A stretch of DNA of 64,000 nucleotides, from positions 28,762,309 through 28,826,308 of the forward strand of contig OW203766.1 in assembly GCA_934045905.1 (NCBI GenBank), in the 5' to 3' direction. A model generated the notes under the pieces. It saw only the letters and a list, made by a program, of their open reading frames with translations, searched no databases and was not told where the DNA came from. The stretch comes from Leuctra nigra. Lineage: Eukaryota; Arthropoda; Insecta; Plecoptera; Leuctridae. A program made the position numbers and the translations under genes. Shown in pieces: positions 1 through 12,996 of the stretch. How positions within the stretch are numbered: the first letter of the stretch is position 1; every line of letters starts with the position of its first letter.

Positions 1-3000
1 TGCCACATCGCCTCCATCACACTGGAGTGTAGTGTCCTGTATCTCTTGTAGACCGCGTGTGAGCTCTAGAATCAGTCTGGCTGACGCGGACCCCGCCGGC
101 TGCCACATCGCCTCCATCACACTGGAGTGTAGTGTCCTGTATCTCTTGTAGACCGCGCGTGAGCTCTAGAATCAGTCTGGCTGACGCGGACCCCGCCGGC
201 TGCCACATCGCCTCCATCACACTGGAGTGTAGTGTCCTGTATCTCTTGTAGACCGCGCGTGAGCTCTAGAATCAGTCTGGCTGACGCGGACCCCGCCGGC
301 TGCCACATCGCCTCCATCACACTGGAGTGTAGTGTCCAGTATCTCTTGTAGACCGCGCGTGAGCTCTAGAATCAGTCTGGCTGACGCGGACCCCGCCGGC
401 TGCCACATCGCCTCCATCACACTGGAGTGTAGTGTCCTGTATCTCTTGTAGACCGCGCGTGAGCTCTAGAATCAGTCTGGCTGACGCGGACCCCGCCGGC
501 TGCCACATCGCCTCCATCACACTGGAGTGTAGTGTCCTGTATCTCTTGTAGACCGCGCGTGAGCTCTAGAATCAGTCTGGCTGACGCGGATCCCGCCGGC
601 TGCCACATCGCCTCCATCACACTGGAGTGTAGTGTCCTGTATCTCTTGTAGACCGCGCGTGAGCTCTAGAATCAGTCTGGCTGACGCGGATCCCGCCGGC
701 TGCCACATCGCCTCCATCACACTGGAGTGTAGTGTCCTGTATCTCTTGTAGACCGCGTGTGAGCTCTAGAATCAGTCTGGCTGACGCGGACCCCGCCGGC
801 TGCCACATCGCCTCCATCACACTGGAGTGTAGTGTCCTGTATCTCTTGTAGACCGCGCGTGAGCTCTAGAATCAGTCTGGCTGACGCGGACCCCGCCGGC
901 TGCCACATCGCCTCCATCACACTGGAGTGTAGTGTCCTGTATCTCTTGTAGACCGCGCGTGAGCTCTAGAATCAGTCTGGCTGACGCGGACCCCGCCGGC
1001 TGCCACATCGCCTCCATCACACTGGAGTGTAGTGTCCTGTATCTCTTGTAGACCGCGCGTGAGCTCTAGAATCAGTCTGGCTGACGCGGACCCCGCCGGC
1101 TGCCACATCGCCTCCATCACACTGGAGTGTAGTGTCCTGTATCTCTTGTAGACCGCGCGTGAGCTCTAGAATCAGTCTGGCTGACGCGGACCCCGCCGGC
1201 TGCCACATCGCCTCCATCACACTGGAGTGTAGTGTCCTGTATCTCTTGTAGACCGCGTGTGAGCTCTAGAATCAGTCTGGCTGACGCGGACCCCGCCGGC
1301 TGCCACATCGCCTCCATCACACTGGAGTGTAGTGTCCTGTATCTCTTGTAGACCGCGTGTGAGCTCTAGAATCAGTCTGGCTGACGCGGACCCCGCCGGC
1401 TGCCACATCGCCTCCATCACACTGGAGTGTAGTGTCCTGTATCTCTTGTAGACCGCGCGTGAGCTCTAGAATCAGTCTGGCTGACGCGGACCCCGCCGGC
1501 TGCCACATCGCCTCCATCACACTGGAGTGTAGTGTCCTGTATCTCTTGTAGACCGCGCGTGAGCTCTAGAATCAGTCTGGCTGACGCGGACCCCGCCGGC
1601 TGCCACATCGCCTCCATCACACTGGAGTGTAGTGTCCTGTATCTCTTGTAGACCGCGCGTGAGCTCTAGAATCAGTCTGGCTGACGCGGACCCCGCCGGC
1701 TGCCACATCGCCTCCATCACACTGGAGTGTAGTGTCCTGTATCTCTTGTAGACCGCGCGTGAGCTCTAGAATCAGTCTGGCTGACGCGGACCCCGCCGGC
1801 TGCCACATCGCCTCCATCACACTGGAGTGTAGTGTCCTGTATCTCTTGTAGACCGCGTGTGAGCTCTAGAATCAGTCTGGCTGACGCGGATCCCGCCGGC
1901 TGCCACATCGCCTCCATCTCACTGGAGTGTAGTGTCCTGTATCTCTTGTAGACCGCGCGTGAGCTCTAGAATCAGTCTGGCTGACGCGGATCCCGCCGGC
2001 TGCCACATCGCCTCCATCACACTGGAGTGTAGTGTCCTGTATCTCTTGTAGACCGCGCGTGAGCTCTAGAATCAGTCTGGCTGACGCGGACCCCGCCGGC
2101 TGCCACATCGCCTCCATCACACTGGAGTGTAGTGTCCTGTATCTCTTGTAGACCGCGTGTGAGCTCTAGAATCAGTCTGGCTGACGCGGACCCCGCCGGC
2201 TGCCACATCGCCTCCATCACACTGGAGTGTAGTGTCCTGTATCTCTTGTGGACCGCGTGTGAGCTCTAGAATCAGTCTGGCTGACGCGGACCCCGCCGGC
2301 TGCCACATCGCCTCCATCACACTGGAGTGTAGTGTCCTGTATCTCTTGTAGACCGCGTGTGAGCTCTAGAATCAGTCTGGCTGACGCGGACCCCGCCGGC
2401 TGCCACATCGCCTCCATCACACTGGAGTGTAGTGTCCTGTATCTCTTGTAGACCGCGTGTGAGCTCTAGAATCAGTCTGGCTGACGCGGATCCCGCCGGC
2501 TGCCACATCGCCTCCATCACACTGGAGTGTAGTGTCCTGTATCTCTTGTAGACCGCGTGTGAGCTCTAGAATCAGTCTGGCTGACGCGGACCCCGCCGGC
2601 TGCCACATCGCCTCCATCACACTGGAGTGTAGTGTCCTGTATCTCTTGTAGACCGCGCGTGAGCTCTAGAATCAGTCTGGCTGACGCGGACCCCGCCGGC
2701 TGCCACATCGCCTCCATCACACTGGAGTGTAGTGTCCTGTATCTCTTGTAGACCGCGCGTGAGCTCTAGAATCAGTCTGGCTGACGCGGATCCCGCCGGC
2801 TGCCACATCGCCTCCATCACACTGGAGTGTAGTGTCCTGTATCTCTTGTAGACCGCGCGTGAGCTCTAGAATCAGTCTGGCTGACGCGGACCCCGCCGGC
2901 TGCCACATCGCCTCCATCACACTGGAGTGTAGTGTCCTGTATCTCTTGTAGACCGCGCGTGAGCTCTAGAATCAGTCTGGCTGACGCGGACCCCGCCGGC

Positions 3001-6000
3001 TGCCACATCGCCTCCATCACACTGGAGTGTAGTGTCCTGTATCTCTTGTAGACCGCGTGTGAGCTCTAGAATCAGTCTGGCTGACGCGGATCCCGCCGGC
3101 TGCCACATCGCCTCCATCACACTGGAGTGTAGTGTCCTGTATCTCTTGTGGACCGCGCGTGAGCTCTAGAATCAGTCTGGCTGACGCGGACCCCGCCGGC
3201 TGCCACATCGCCTCCATCACACTGGAGTGTAGTGTCCAGTATCTCTTGTAGACCGCGCGTGAGCTCTAGAATCAGTCTGGCTGACGCGGACCCCGCCGGC
3301 TGCCACATCGCCTCCATCTCACTGGAGTGTAGTGTCCTGTATCTCTTGTAGACCGCGCGTGAGCTCTAGAATCAGTCTGGCTGACGCGGACCCCGCCGGC
3401 TGCCACATCGCCTCCATCACACTGGAGTGTAGTGTCCTGTATCTCTTGTAGACCACGTGTGAGCTCTAGAATCAGTCTGGCTGACGCGGATCCCGCCGGC
3501 TGCCACATCGCCTCCATCACACTGGAGTGTAGTGTCCTGTATCTCTTGTAGACCGCGTGTGAGCTCTAGAATCAGTCTGGCTGACGCGGACCCCGCCGGC
3601 TGCCACATCGCCTCCATCACACTGGAGTGTAGTGTCCTGTATCTCTTGTAGACCGCGCGTGAGCTCTAGAATCAGTCTGGCTGACGCGGATCCCGCCGGC
3701 TGCCACATCGCCTCCATCACACTGGAGTGTAGTGTCCTGTATCTCTTGTAGACCGCGCGTGAGCTCTAGAATCAGTCTGGCTGACGCGGATCCCGCCGGC
3801 TGCCACATCGCCTCCATCACACTGGAGTGTAGTGTCCTGTATCTCTTGTAGACCGCGTGTGAGCTCTAGAATCAGTCTGGCTGACGCGGACCCCGCCGGC
3901 TGCCACATCGCCTCCATCACACTGGAGTGTAGTGTCCTGTATCTCTTGTAGACCGCGCGTGAGCTCTAGAATCAGTCTGGCTGACGCGGATCCCGCCGGC
4001 TGCCACATCGCCTCCATCACACTGGAGTGTAGTGTCCTTATCTCTTGTAGACCACGTGTGAGCTCTAGAATCAGTCTGGCTGACGCGGACCCCGCCGGCT
4101 GCCACATCGCCTCCATCACACTGGAGTGTAGTGTCCTGTATCTCTTGTAGACCGCGCGTGAGCTCTAGAATCAGTCTGGCTGACGCGGACCCCGCCGGCT
4201 GCCACATCGCCTCCATCACACTGGAGTGTAGTGTCCTGTATCTCTTGTAGACCGCGCGTGAGCTCTAGAATCAGTCTGGCTGACGCGGACCCCGCCGGCT
4301 GCCACATCGCCTCCATCACACTGGAGTGTAGTGTCCTGTATCTCTTGTGGACCGCGCGTGAGCTCTAGAATCAGTCTGGCTGACGCGGATCCCGCCGGCT
4401 GCCACATCGCCTCCATCACACTGGAGTGTAGTGTCCAGTATCTCTTGTAGACCGCGCGTGAGCTCTAGAATCAGTCTGGCTGACGCGGACCCCGCCGGCT
4501 GCCACATCGCCTCCATCACACTGGAGTGTAGTGTCCTGTATCTCTTGTAGACCGCGTGTGAGCTCTAGAATCAGTCTGGCTGACGCGGATCCCGCCGGCT
4601 GCCACATCGCCTCCATCACACTGGAGTGTAGTGTCCTGTATCTCTTGTAGACCGCGTGTGAGCTCTAGAATCAGTCTGGCTGACGCGGACCCCGCCGGCT
4701 GCCACATCGCCTCCATCACACTGGAGTGTAGTGTCCTGTATCTCTTGTAGACCGCGTGTGAGCTCTAGAATCAGTCTGGCTGACGCGGACCCCGCCGGCT
4801 GCCACATCGCCTCCATCACACTGGAGTGTAGTGTCCTGTATCTCTTGTAGACCGCGCGTGAGCTCTAGAATCAGTCTGGCTGACGCGGATCCCGCCGGCT
4901 GCCACATCGCCTCCATCACACTGGAGTGTAGTGTCCTGTTTCTCTTGTAGACCGCGCGTGAGCTCTAGAATCAGTCTGGCTGACGCGGACCCCGCCGGCT
5001 GCCACATCGCCTCCATCACACTGGAGTGTAGTGTCCTGTTTCTCTTGTAGACCGCGCGTGAGCTCTAGAATCAGTCTGGCTGACGCGGATCCCGCCGGCT
5101 GCCACATCGCCTCCATCACACTGGAGTGTAGTGTCCTGTTTCTCTTGTAGACCGCGCGTGAGCTCTAGAATCAGTCTGGCTGACGCGGACCCCGCCGGCT
5201 GCCACATCGCCTCCATCACACTGGAGTGTAGTGTCCTGTATCTCTTGTAGACCGCGCGTGAGCTCTAGAATCAGTCTGGCTGACGCGGACCCCGCCGGCT
5301 GCCACATCGCCTCCATCACACTGGAGTGTAGTGTCCTGTATCTCTTGTAGACCGCGCGTGAGCTCTAGAATCAGTCTGGCTGACGCGGACCCCGCCGGCT
5401 GCCACATCGCCTCCATCACACTGGAGTGTAGTGTCCTGTTTCTCTTGTAGACCGCGCGTGAGCTCTAGAATCAGTCTGGCTGACGCGGACCCCGCCGGCT
5501 GCCACATCGCCTCCATCACACTGGAGTGTAGTGTCCTGTATCTCTTGTGGACCGCGTGTGAGCTCTAGAATCAGTCTGGCTGACGCGGACCCCGCCGGCT
5601 GCCACATCGCCTCCATCACACTGGAGTGTAGTGTCCTGTATCTCTTGTAGACCGCGTGTGAGCTCTAGAATCAGTCTGGCTGACGCGGACCCCGCCGGCT
5701 GCCACATCGCCTCCATCACACTGGAGTGTAGTGTCCTGTATCTCTTGTAGACCGCGCGTGAGCTCTAGAATCAGTCTGGCTGACGCGGACCCCGCCGGCT
5801 GCCACATCGCCTCCATCACACTGGAGTGTAGTGTCCTGTATCTCTTGTAGACCGCGTGTGAGCTCTAGAATCAGTCTGGCTGACGCGGACCCCGCCGGCT
5901 GCCACATCGCCTCCATCACACTGGAGTGTAGTGTCCTGTATCTCTTGTAGACCGCGCGTGAGCTCTAGAATCAGTCTGGCTGACGCGGACCCCGCCGGCT

Positions 6001-9000
6001 GCCACATCGCCTCCATCACACTGGAGTGTAGTGTCCTGTATCTCTTGTAGACCGCGTGTGAGCTCTAGAATCAGTCTGGCTGACGCGGACCCCGCCGGCT
6101 GCCACATCGCCTCCATCACACTGGAGTGTAGTGTCCTGTATCTCTTGTAGACCGCGCGTGAGCTCTAGAATCAGTCTGGCTGACGCGGACCCCGCCGGCT
6201 GCCACATCGCCTCCATCACACTGGAGTGTAGTGTCCTGTATCTCTTGTGGACCGCGCGTGAGCTCTAGAATCAGTCTGGCTGACGCGGACCCCGCCGGCT
6301 GCCACATCGCCTCCATCACACTGGAGTGTAGTGTCCTGTATCTCTTGTAGACCACGTGTGAGCTCTAGAATCAGTCTGGCTGACGCGGACCCCGCCGGCT
6401 GCCACATCGCCTCCATCACACTGGAGTGTAGTGTCCTGTATCTCTTGTAGACCGCGCGTGAGCTCTAGAATCAGTCTGGCTGACGCGGACCCCGCCGGCT
6501 GCCACATCGCCTCCATCACACTGGAGTGTAGTGTCCTGTTTCTCTTGTAGACCGCGCGTGAGCTCTAGAATCAGTCTGGCTGACGCGGATCCCGCCGGCT
6601 GCCACATCGCCTCCATCACACTGGAGTGTAGTGTCCTGTATCTCTTGTAGACCGCGCGTGAGCTCTAGAATCAGTCTGGCTGACGCGGACCCCGCCGGCT
6701 GCCACATCGCCTCCATCACACTGGAGTGTAGTGTCCTGTATCTCTTGTAGACCGCGCGTGAGCTCTAGAATCAGTCTGGCTGACGCGGACCCCGCCGGCT
6801 GCCACATCGCCTCCATCACACTGGAGTGTAGTGTCCAGTATCTCTTGTAGACCGCGTGTGAGCTCTAGAATCAGTCTGGCTGACGCGGACCCCGCCGGCT
6901 GCCACATCGCCTCCATCACACTGGAGTGTAGTGTCCTGTATCTCTTGTAGACCGCGCGTGAGCTCTAGAATCAGTCTGGCTGACGCGGACCCCGCCGGCT
7001 GCCACATCGCCTCCATCACACTGGAGTGTAGTGTCCTGTATCTCTTGTAGACCGCGTGTGAGCTCTAGAATCAGTCTGGCTGACGCGGATCCCGCCGGCT
7101 GCCACATCGCCTCCATCACACTGGAGTGTAGTGTCCTGTTTCTCTTGTAGACCACGTGTGAGCTCTAGAATCAGTCTGGCTGACGCGGACCCCGCCGGCT
7201 GCCACATCGCCTCCATCACACTGGAGTGTAGTGTCCTGTATCTCTTGTAGACCGCGTGTGAGCTCTAGAATCAGTCTGGCTGACGCGGACCCCGCCGGCT
7301 GCCACATCGCCTCCATCACACTGGAGTGTAGTGTCCAGTATCTCTTGTAGACCGCGCGTGAGCTCTAGAATCAGTCTGGCTGACGCGGATCCCGCCGGCT
7401 GCCACATCGCCTCCATCACACTGGAGTGTAGTGTCCTGTATCTCTTGTAGACCGCGCGTGAGCTCTAGAATCAGTCTGGCTGACGCGGACCCCGCCGGCT
7501 GCCACATCGCCTCCATCACACTGGAGTGTAGTGTCCTGTATCTCTTGTAGACCGCGTGTGAGCTCTAGAATCAGTCTGGCTGACGCGGACCCCGCCGGCT
7601 GCCACATCGCCTCCATCACACTGGAGTGTAGTGTCCTGTATCTCTTGTAGACCGCGTGTGAGCTCTAGAATCAGTCTGGCTGACGCGGACCCCGCCGGCT
7701 GCCACATCGCCTCCATCACACTGGAGTGTAGTGTCCTGTATCTCTTGTAGACCGCGCGTGAGCTCTAGAATCAGTCTGGCTGACGCGGACCCCGCCGGCT
7801 GCCACATCGCCTCCATCACACTGGAGTGTAGTGTCCTGTTTCTCTTGTAGACCGCGCGTGAGCTCTAGAATCAGTCTGGCTGACGCGGACCCCGCCGGCT
7901 GCCACATCGCCTCCATCACACTGGAGTGTAGTGTCCTGTATCTCTTGTAGACCGCGCGTGAGCTCTAGAATCAGTCTGGCTGACGCGGACCCCGCCGGCT
8001 GCCACATCGCCTCCATCACACTGGAGTGTAGTGTCCAGTATCTCTTGTAGACCGCGCGTGAGCTCTAGAATCAGTCTGGCTGACGCGGATCCCGCCGGCT
8101 GCCACATCGCCTCCATCACACTGGAGTGTAGTGTCCTGTATCTCTTGTAGACCGCGTGTGAGCTCTAGAATCAGTCTGGCTGACGCGGATCCCGCCGGCT
8201 GCCACATCGCCTCCATCACACTGGAGTGTAGTGTCCTGTATCTCTTGTAGACCGCGTGTGAGCTCTAGAATCAGTCTGGCTGACGCGGATCCCGCCGGCT
8301 GCCACATCGCCTCCATCACACTGGAGTGTAGTGTCCTGTATCTCTTGTAGACCGCGCGTGAGCTCTAGAATCAGTCTGGCTGACGCGGACCCCGCCGGCT
8401 GCCACATCGCCTCCATCACACTGGAGTGTAGTGTCCTGTATCTCTTGTAGACCGCGTGTGAGCTCTAGAATCAGTCTGGCTGACGCGGACCCCGCCGGCT
8501 GCCACATCGCCTCCATCACACTGGAGTGTAGTGTCCAGTATCTCTTGTGGACCGCGTGTGAGCTCTAGAATCAGTCTGGCTGACGCGGACCCCGCCGGCT
8601 GCCACATCGCCTCCATCACACTGGAGTGTAGTGTCCTGTATCTCTTGTAGACCGCGCGTGAGCTCTAGAATCAGTCTGGCTGACGCGGACCCCGCCGGCT
8701 GCCACATCGCCTCCATCACACTGGAGTGTAGTGTCCTGTATCTCTTGTAGACCGCGTGTGAGCTCTAGAATCAGTCTGGCTGACGCGGACCCCGCCGGCT
8801 GCCACATCGCCTCCATCACACTGGAGTGTAGTGTCCAGTATCTCTTGTGGACCGCGTGTGAGCTCTAGAATCAGTCTGGCTGACGCGGACCCCGCCGGCT
8901 GCCACATCGCCTCCATCACACTGGAGTGTAGTGTCCTGTATCTCTTGTAGACCGCGCGTGAGCTCTAGAATCAGTCTGGCTGACGCGGACCCCGCCGGCT

Positions 9001-10599
9001 GCCACATCGCCTCCATCACACTGGAGTGTAGTGTCCTGTATCTCTTGTAGACCGCGCGTGAGCTCTAGAATCAGTCTGGCTGACGCGGACCCCGCCGGCT
9101 GCCACATCGCCTCCATCACACTGGAGTGTAGTGTCCTGTATCTCTTGTAGACCGCGTGTGAGCTCTAGAATCAGTCTGGCTGACGCGGACCCCGCCGGCT
9201 GCCACATCGCCTCCATCACACTGGAGTGTAGTGTCCTGTATCTCTTGTAGACCGCGCGTGAGCTCTAGAATCAGTCTGGCTGACGCGGACCCCGCCGGCT
9301 GCCACATCGCCTCCATCACACTGGAGTGTAGTGTCCTGTATCTCTTGTAGACCGCGCGTGAGCTCTAGAATCAGTCTGGCTGACGCGGACCCCGCCGGCT
9401 GCCACATCGCCTCCATCACACTGGAGTGTAGTGTCCTGTATCTCTTGTAGACCGCGTGTGAGCTCTAGAATCAGTCTGGCTGACGCGGACCCCGCCGGCT
9501 GCCACATCGCCTCCATCACACTGGAGTGTAGTGTCCTGTTTCTCTTGTAGACCACGTGTGAGCTCTAGAATCAGTCTGGCTGACGCGGACCCCGCCGGCT
9601 GCCACATCGCCTCCATCACACTGGAGTGTAGTGTCCTGTATCTCTTGTAGACCGCGCGTGAGCTCTAGAATCAGTCTGGCTGACGCGGACCCCGCCGGCT
9701 GCCACATCGCCTCCATCACACTGGAGTGTAGTGTCCTGTATCTCTTGTGGACCGCGCGTGAGCTCTAGAATCAGTCTGGCTGACGCGGATCCCGCCGGCT
9801 GCCACATCGCCTCCATCACACTGGAGTGTAGTGTCCTGTATCTCTTGTAGACCGCGTGTGAGCTCTAGAATCAGTCTGGCTGACGCGGACCCCGCCGGCT
9901 GCCACATCGCCTCCATCACACTGGAGTGTAGTGTCCTGTATCTCTTGTAGACCGCGTGTGAGCTCTAGAATCAGTCTGGCTGACGCGGACCCCGCCGGCT
10001 GCCACATCGCCTCCATCACACTGGAGTGTAGTGTCCTGTATCTCTTGTAGACCGCGTGTGAGCTCTAGAATCAGTCTGGCTGACGCGGACCCCGCCGGCT
10101 GCCACATCGCCTCCATCACACTGGAGTGTAGTGTCCTGTATCTCTTGTAGACCGCGTGTGAGCTCTAGAATCAGTCTGGCTGACGCGGACCCCGCCGGCT
10201 GCCACATCGCCTCCATCACACTGGAGTGTAGTGTCCTGTATCTCTTGTAGACCACGTGTGAGCTCTAGAATCAGTCTGGCTGACGCGGACCCCGCCGGCT
10301 GCCACATCGCCTCCATCACACTGGAGTGTAGTGTCCTGTATCTCTTGTAGACCGCGTGTGAGCTCTAGAATCAGTCTGGCTGACGCGGACCCCGCCGGCT
10401 GCCACATCGCCTCCATCACACTGGAGTGTAGTGTCCTGTATCTCTTGTAGACCACGTGTGAGCTCTAGAATCAGTCTGGCTGACGCGGATCCCGCCGGCT
10501 GCCACATCGCCTCCATCTCACTGGAGTGTAGTGTCCTGTTTCTCTTGTAGACCGCGCGTGAGCTCTAGAATCAGTCTGGCTGACGCGGACCCCGCCGGC
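1..10599. repeat. 100-bp satellite array, 106 units
   Basis: The block consists of 106 head-to-tail copies of one 100-bp unit with very few differences. The unit starting at 4001 lacks one G, so later units start at 4100, 4200 and so on. The array runs off the left edge and ends at 10599 after a complete unit. Differences fall at a few unit positions: 19 (A/T), 38 (T/A), 41 (A/T), 50 (A/G), 55 (G/A), 58 (C/T) and 91 (C/T). The plus-strand unit contains a pyrimidine-rich run ending in TTGTAG at positions 46-51, which resembles a splice acceptor, and a short hairpin, ACACT-GG-AGTGT, at 20-31. The unit length is not a multiple of three, and each frame meets a stop within about two units, so the repeated minus-strand frames of 67 codons are a by-product of periodicity and not genes. 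Confidence 0.98.
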
Positions 10600-10708
10600 A
10601 AGGAGTTGTCACGACATCGGCGATCAACTGTCACCAGCGAGAGCGGAAGTGTGAACTTCACTCCCGACGACATCCGGCCGAGGAAGAGAAAACGTAAGGA
10701 GGAGTTGT
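10551..10708 (+). CDS. Candidate terminal exon with basic NLS-like tail, fused to satellite
   Basis: This protein is not recognised. The last satellite unit has a pyrimidine-rich stretch ending in TTGTAG (10545-10550). From 10551 a frame stays open through the rest of that unit, across the satellite edge at 10599/10600, for 36 more codons to TGA at 10706-10708. The encoded tail contains SESGSVNFTPDD followed by IRPRKRKRKEEL, a strongly basic run like a nuclear localisation signal. The first base would complete a codon begun in an earlier exon outside the window. The sequence is GC-rich, and the DNA after the stop carries loose TGACGAC repeats before becoming AT-rich. It could be a real last exon behind a satellite-filled intron or a chance frame in GC-rich DNA. 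No poly(A) signal was found close by. Confidence 0.4.
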
Positions 10709-11736
10709 GAGGAGGTGACGACTTCTGACGACTTCCTGACGACAGACAAGACGACTATAGGTTAGTGACGTGACGAGTTTGACTGACGTATGTGACGTGA
10801 TGGGACTGTTGTGGAAGGTGTCAAAACTTGATTCATTCTAGAGACTTGAACTAAACGTAAGAATTTTCTTGTTTTTCGCAACTAGCTACTAAGACAAAGT
10901 ATTGTGTTTAAATTGAAGATCGAATTTCATAACTAATATCGTCATGACAATTTGTACCAATCAATTTACGAAAATGTGTGCCCAAATTCGTGGAAAATCT
11001 GAGATTTCTGTACTTTTTCAGATAGTTTTTATAGCTTGGAGGAATTAAATTATATAAAACGTTTTTTCAATATGATTTGCAAATTTGTATAAGGAAGACG
11101 CATTTAGTTGGAACTATTGAAAAGTCTGAATGAAAATAGATCTTGCTATTTCTCTAGAATAACCATAAAGTTATACTAAATAAATAATAAAATGTAGTTA
11201 CTGTTACCATATTACAACCTCTAATCCCTGATAGGGCAAGGATACATTTTTGTCAGTCTATTTGCTTCTCAACTTGCCTCACAAAATATATTTAATTTTT
11301 AATTTTTCTTATAAACTTCTACTAGTTTTATAGCTTTGCACGGTGCACCTCAATATAAATATCATATAGAACGTTAAAAACTCATTTTGTTAGATAAAAT
11401 AACTTTTCATCGGTTTTTGTGCTCATATTTGCTCAAAAGCGACACTTTGCATATTATACAATGTTTGTTATCTTAGTTATTAGCTTTTTGTTTAGCTTTT
11501 CCGATGCAAACTGCTATAATAAAGAATGTACTAATTTCATGATTCTTTCTTATCACGAAAAATACAAAATGAGTCCAGGAGAATGGCAATAGCGTATTTG
11601 CATGTTGTTTTATTCTATGTAACAGCATTAGTGGTAATAATGTCTTGATTTGGGTGGCGCTCACAGCTGGGTCCACCACCTCAGAAAACAACTTAAGTCA
11701 ATGACAGGTCTATGATAGGTAGTAATTTGCATTCGT
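10709..11736. other. Non-coding stretch after the satellite
   Basis: The first 100 bases are GC-rich and contain irregular TGACGAC/GACGACT repeats that could be a 3' UTR of the candidate exon. The rest is AT-rich with no supported gene, RNA or repeat. Confidence 0.5.
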
Positions 11737-12094
11737 AAAGGTAATACAAGCGCTCGGCCGTTTTAGCAAATTGAGGGAGAAATATTGTTTCTAATTGGGT
11801 GTAACTTTGATTGGATGTTCACATGATCAGTCTGATTGTATATTAGTAGCCTTTTTTCATTTTTGCTTCATGCCTTGTCAATTAGGCGCCGGTTATTCAA
11901 CAAAACCGCGCAAAACAATGAAATTTCCGATACGATTGGAGACCAAGCCCGTAAAGCAATTGATATCAAATTTTAATCATGATTAGATAAAAGACAAACT
12001 TAGGATTATCACCTAGCACATTTTTAAAATTAAATTTCATACGGCACCCATCGAGACAAGAAAATATACAATTGTTCACCAACAATCAACTGAA

Positions 12095-12120
12095 TCTAGT
12101 GGAGCGGTCGCTCCACTAGA
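12095..12120. repeat. Perfect 26-bp palindrome at the insertion edge
   Basis: TCTAGTGGAGCG, a GT centre, then the exact reverse complement CGCTCCACTAGA: a 12-bp stem with a 2-base loop. It lies where copy 1 departs from copy 2, so it probably marks one end of the nested insertion. It is followed by several short repeats of the type GGCTTATAATGAA up to about 12180. Confidence 0.85.
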
Positions 12121-12454
12121 AGGCTTATAATGAAGCTATAATGAAGCTTATAATGAGGCTTATATTCAGAAGGCTTATAATGATACATAACATTTATAGA
12201 AACAAATTTTAGGTGGCAGTGATGTCAACCGCCATTTTTAAAACCGGAAGTGATGCCGTAACTCGAGAACGGCTGGACTGATTGGAACGAAACTTTTGCT
12301 ATACTTTCTAACATATTATTTATAGCATTAACACAGTAACAAGCACAACTTTTCTTAGCAACCAAATAACAAAATCTTATTTTTTAAAAGAATTATAATC
12401 TTTGGTGCCACAATATGTTACAAGTTGTAATAATAAACTGAAAAAAGGAGTGAT

Positions 12455-12816
12455 TCCCCATAAAAAACACTCCGTGTAAATATACCAGCCAAGTCTCTTC
12501 AATTAAAAAAAACTAGAAGAAATCTAAAAATTCAGCACTGAAAAGTAGTGATATCAAAAAATTGGCCAAGTCAAAACTTTTCAAAAAATACTTGGCGCAT
12601 CGTTTTTTTAGGACATGTGTAGATGAGTACATTTCATTTCCTGCCTACTTCTATACTATTTATATGAACGATGCGCCAAGTATTTTTTGAAAAGTTTTGA
12701 CTTGGCCAATTTTTTGATATCACTACTTTTCAGTGCTGAATTTTTAGATTTCTTCTAGTTTTTTTTAATTGAAGAGACTTGGCTGGTATTTTTACACGGA
12801 GTGTTTTTTATGGGGA
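12455..12816. mobile_element. Foldback element with 150-bp near-perfect inverted arms
   Basis: The left arm (12455-12604) and right arm (12667-12816) are near-perfect reverse complements separated by a 62-bp spacer. No coding capacity is present. The arms would form a hairpin of about 150 bp in single-stranded DNA or RNA. It sits inside the element at 11737-12996 and is absent from the related copy at 19 kb, so it arrived later or arose by inverted duplication within that copy. Confidence 0.92.
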
Positions 12817-12996
12817 TAGACATTACTAATTAACAAAGCAAAAAATTTAAAATTTATACCAAGTGATCTCGACGTTTTTTTTTTATCTAATCATGATTAA
12901 AATTTCAAATCATTTCGTCTACCCATTTCGTCTCCAATCCTTTATGCAAAAATGTGCCGGCAACAAGCGGCAAAATTGCTCGCTATTGCATTACCA

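Larger units (their letters stand above)
11737..12996. mobile_element. Inverted-repeat (MITE-like) element, copy 1, with nested insertion
   Basis: The left end (GGTAATACAAGCGCTCGG near 11740) and the right end (near 12995, reverse complement GGTAATGCAATAGCGAGC) form terminal inverted repeats. Much of the interior matches the second copy at 19047-19579, including the segment with GATGTTCACATGATCAGTCT and the right-hand part with CCATTTCGTCTCCAATC. Relative to that copy, about 720 bp are inserted between roughly 12093 and 12816. It encodes no transposase and would depend on one supplied from elsewhere. The transposon superfamily is not identified because target-site duplications are not clear. 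Confidence 0.75.

Noticed and set aside
1..10599. About 100 minus-strand open frames of 67 codons, and a resemblance to a CRISPR-like array
   Set aside because: The frames come from the 100-bp period (not divisible by three), and each contains stops in step. Units are contiguous copies without variable spacers, in a eukaryotic genome.
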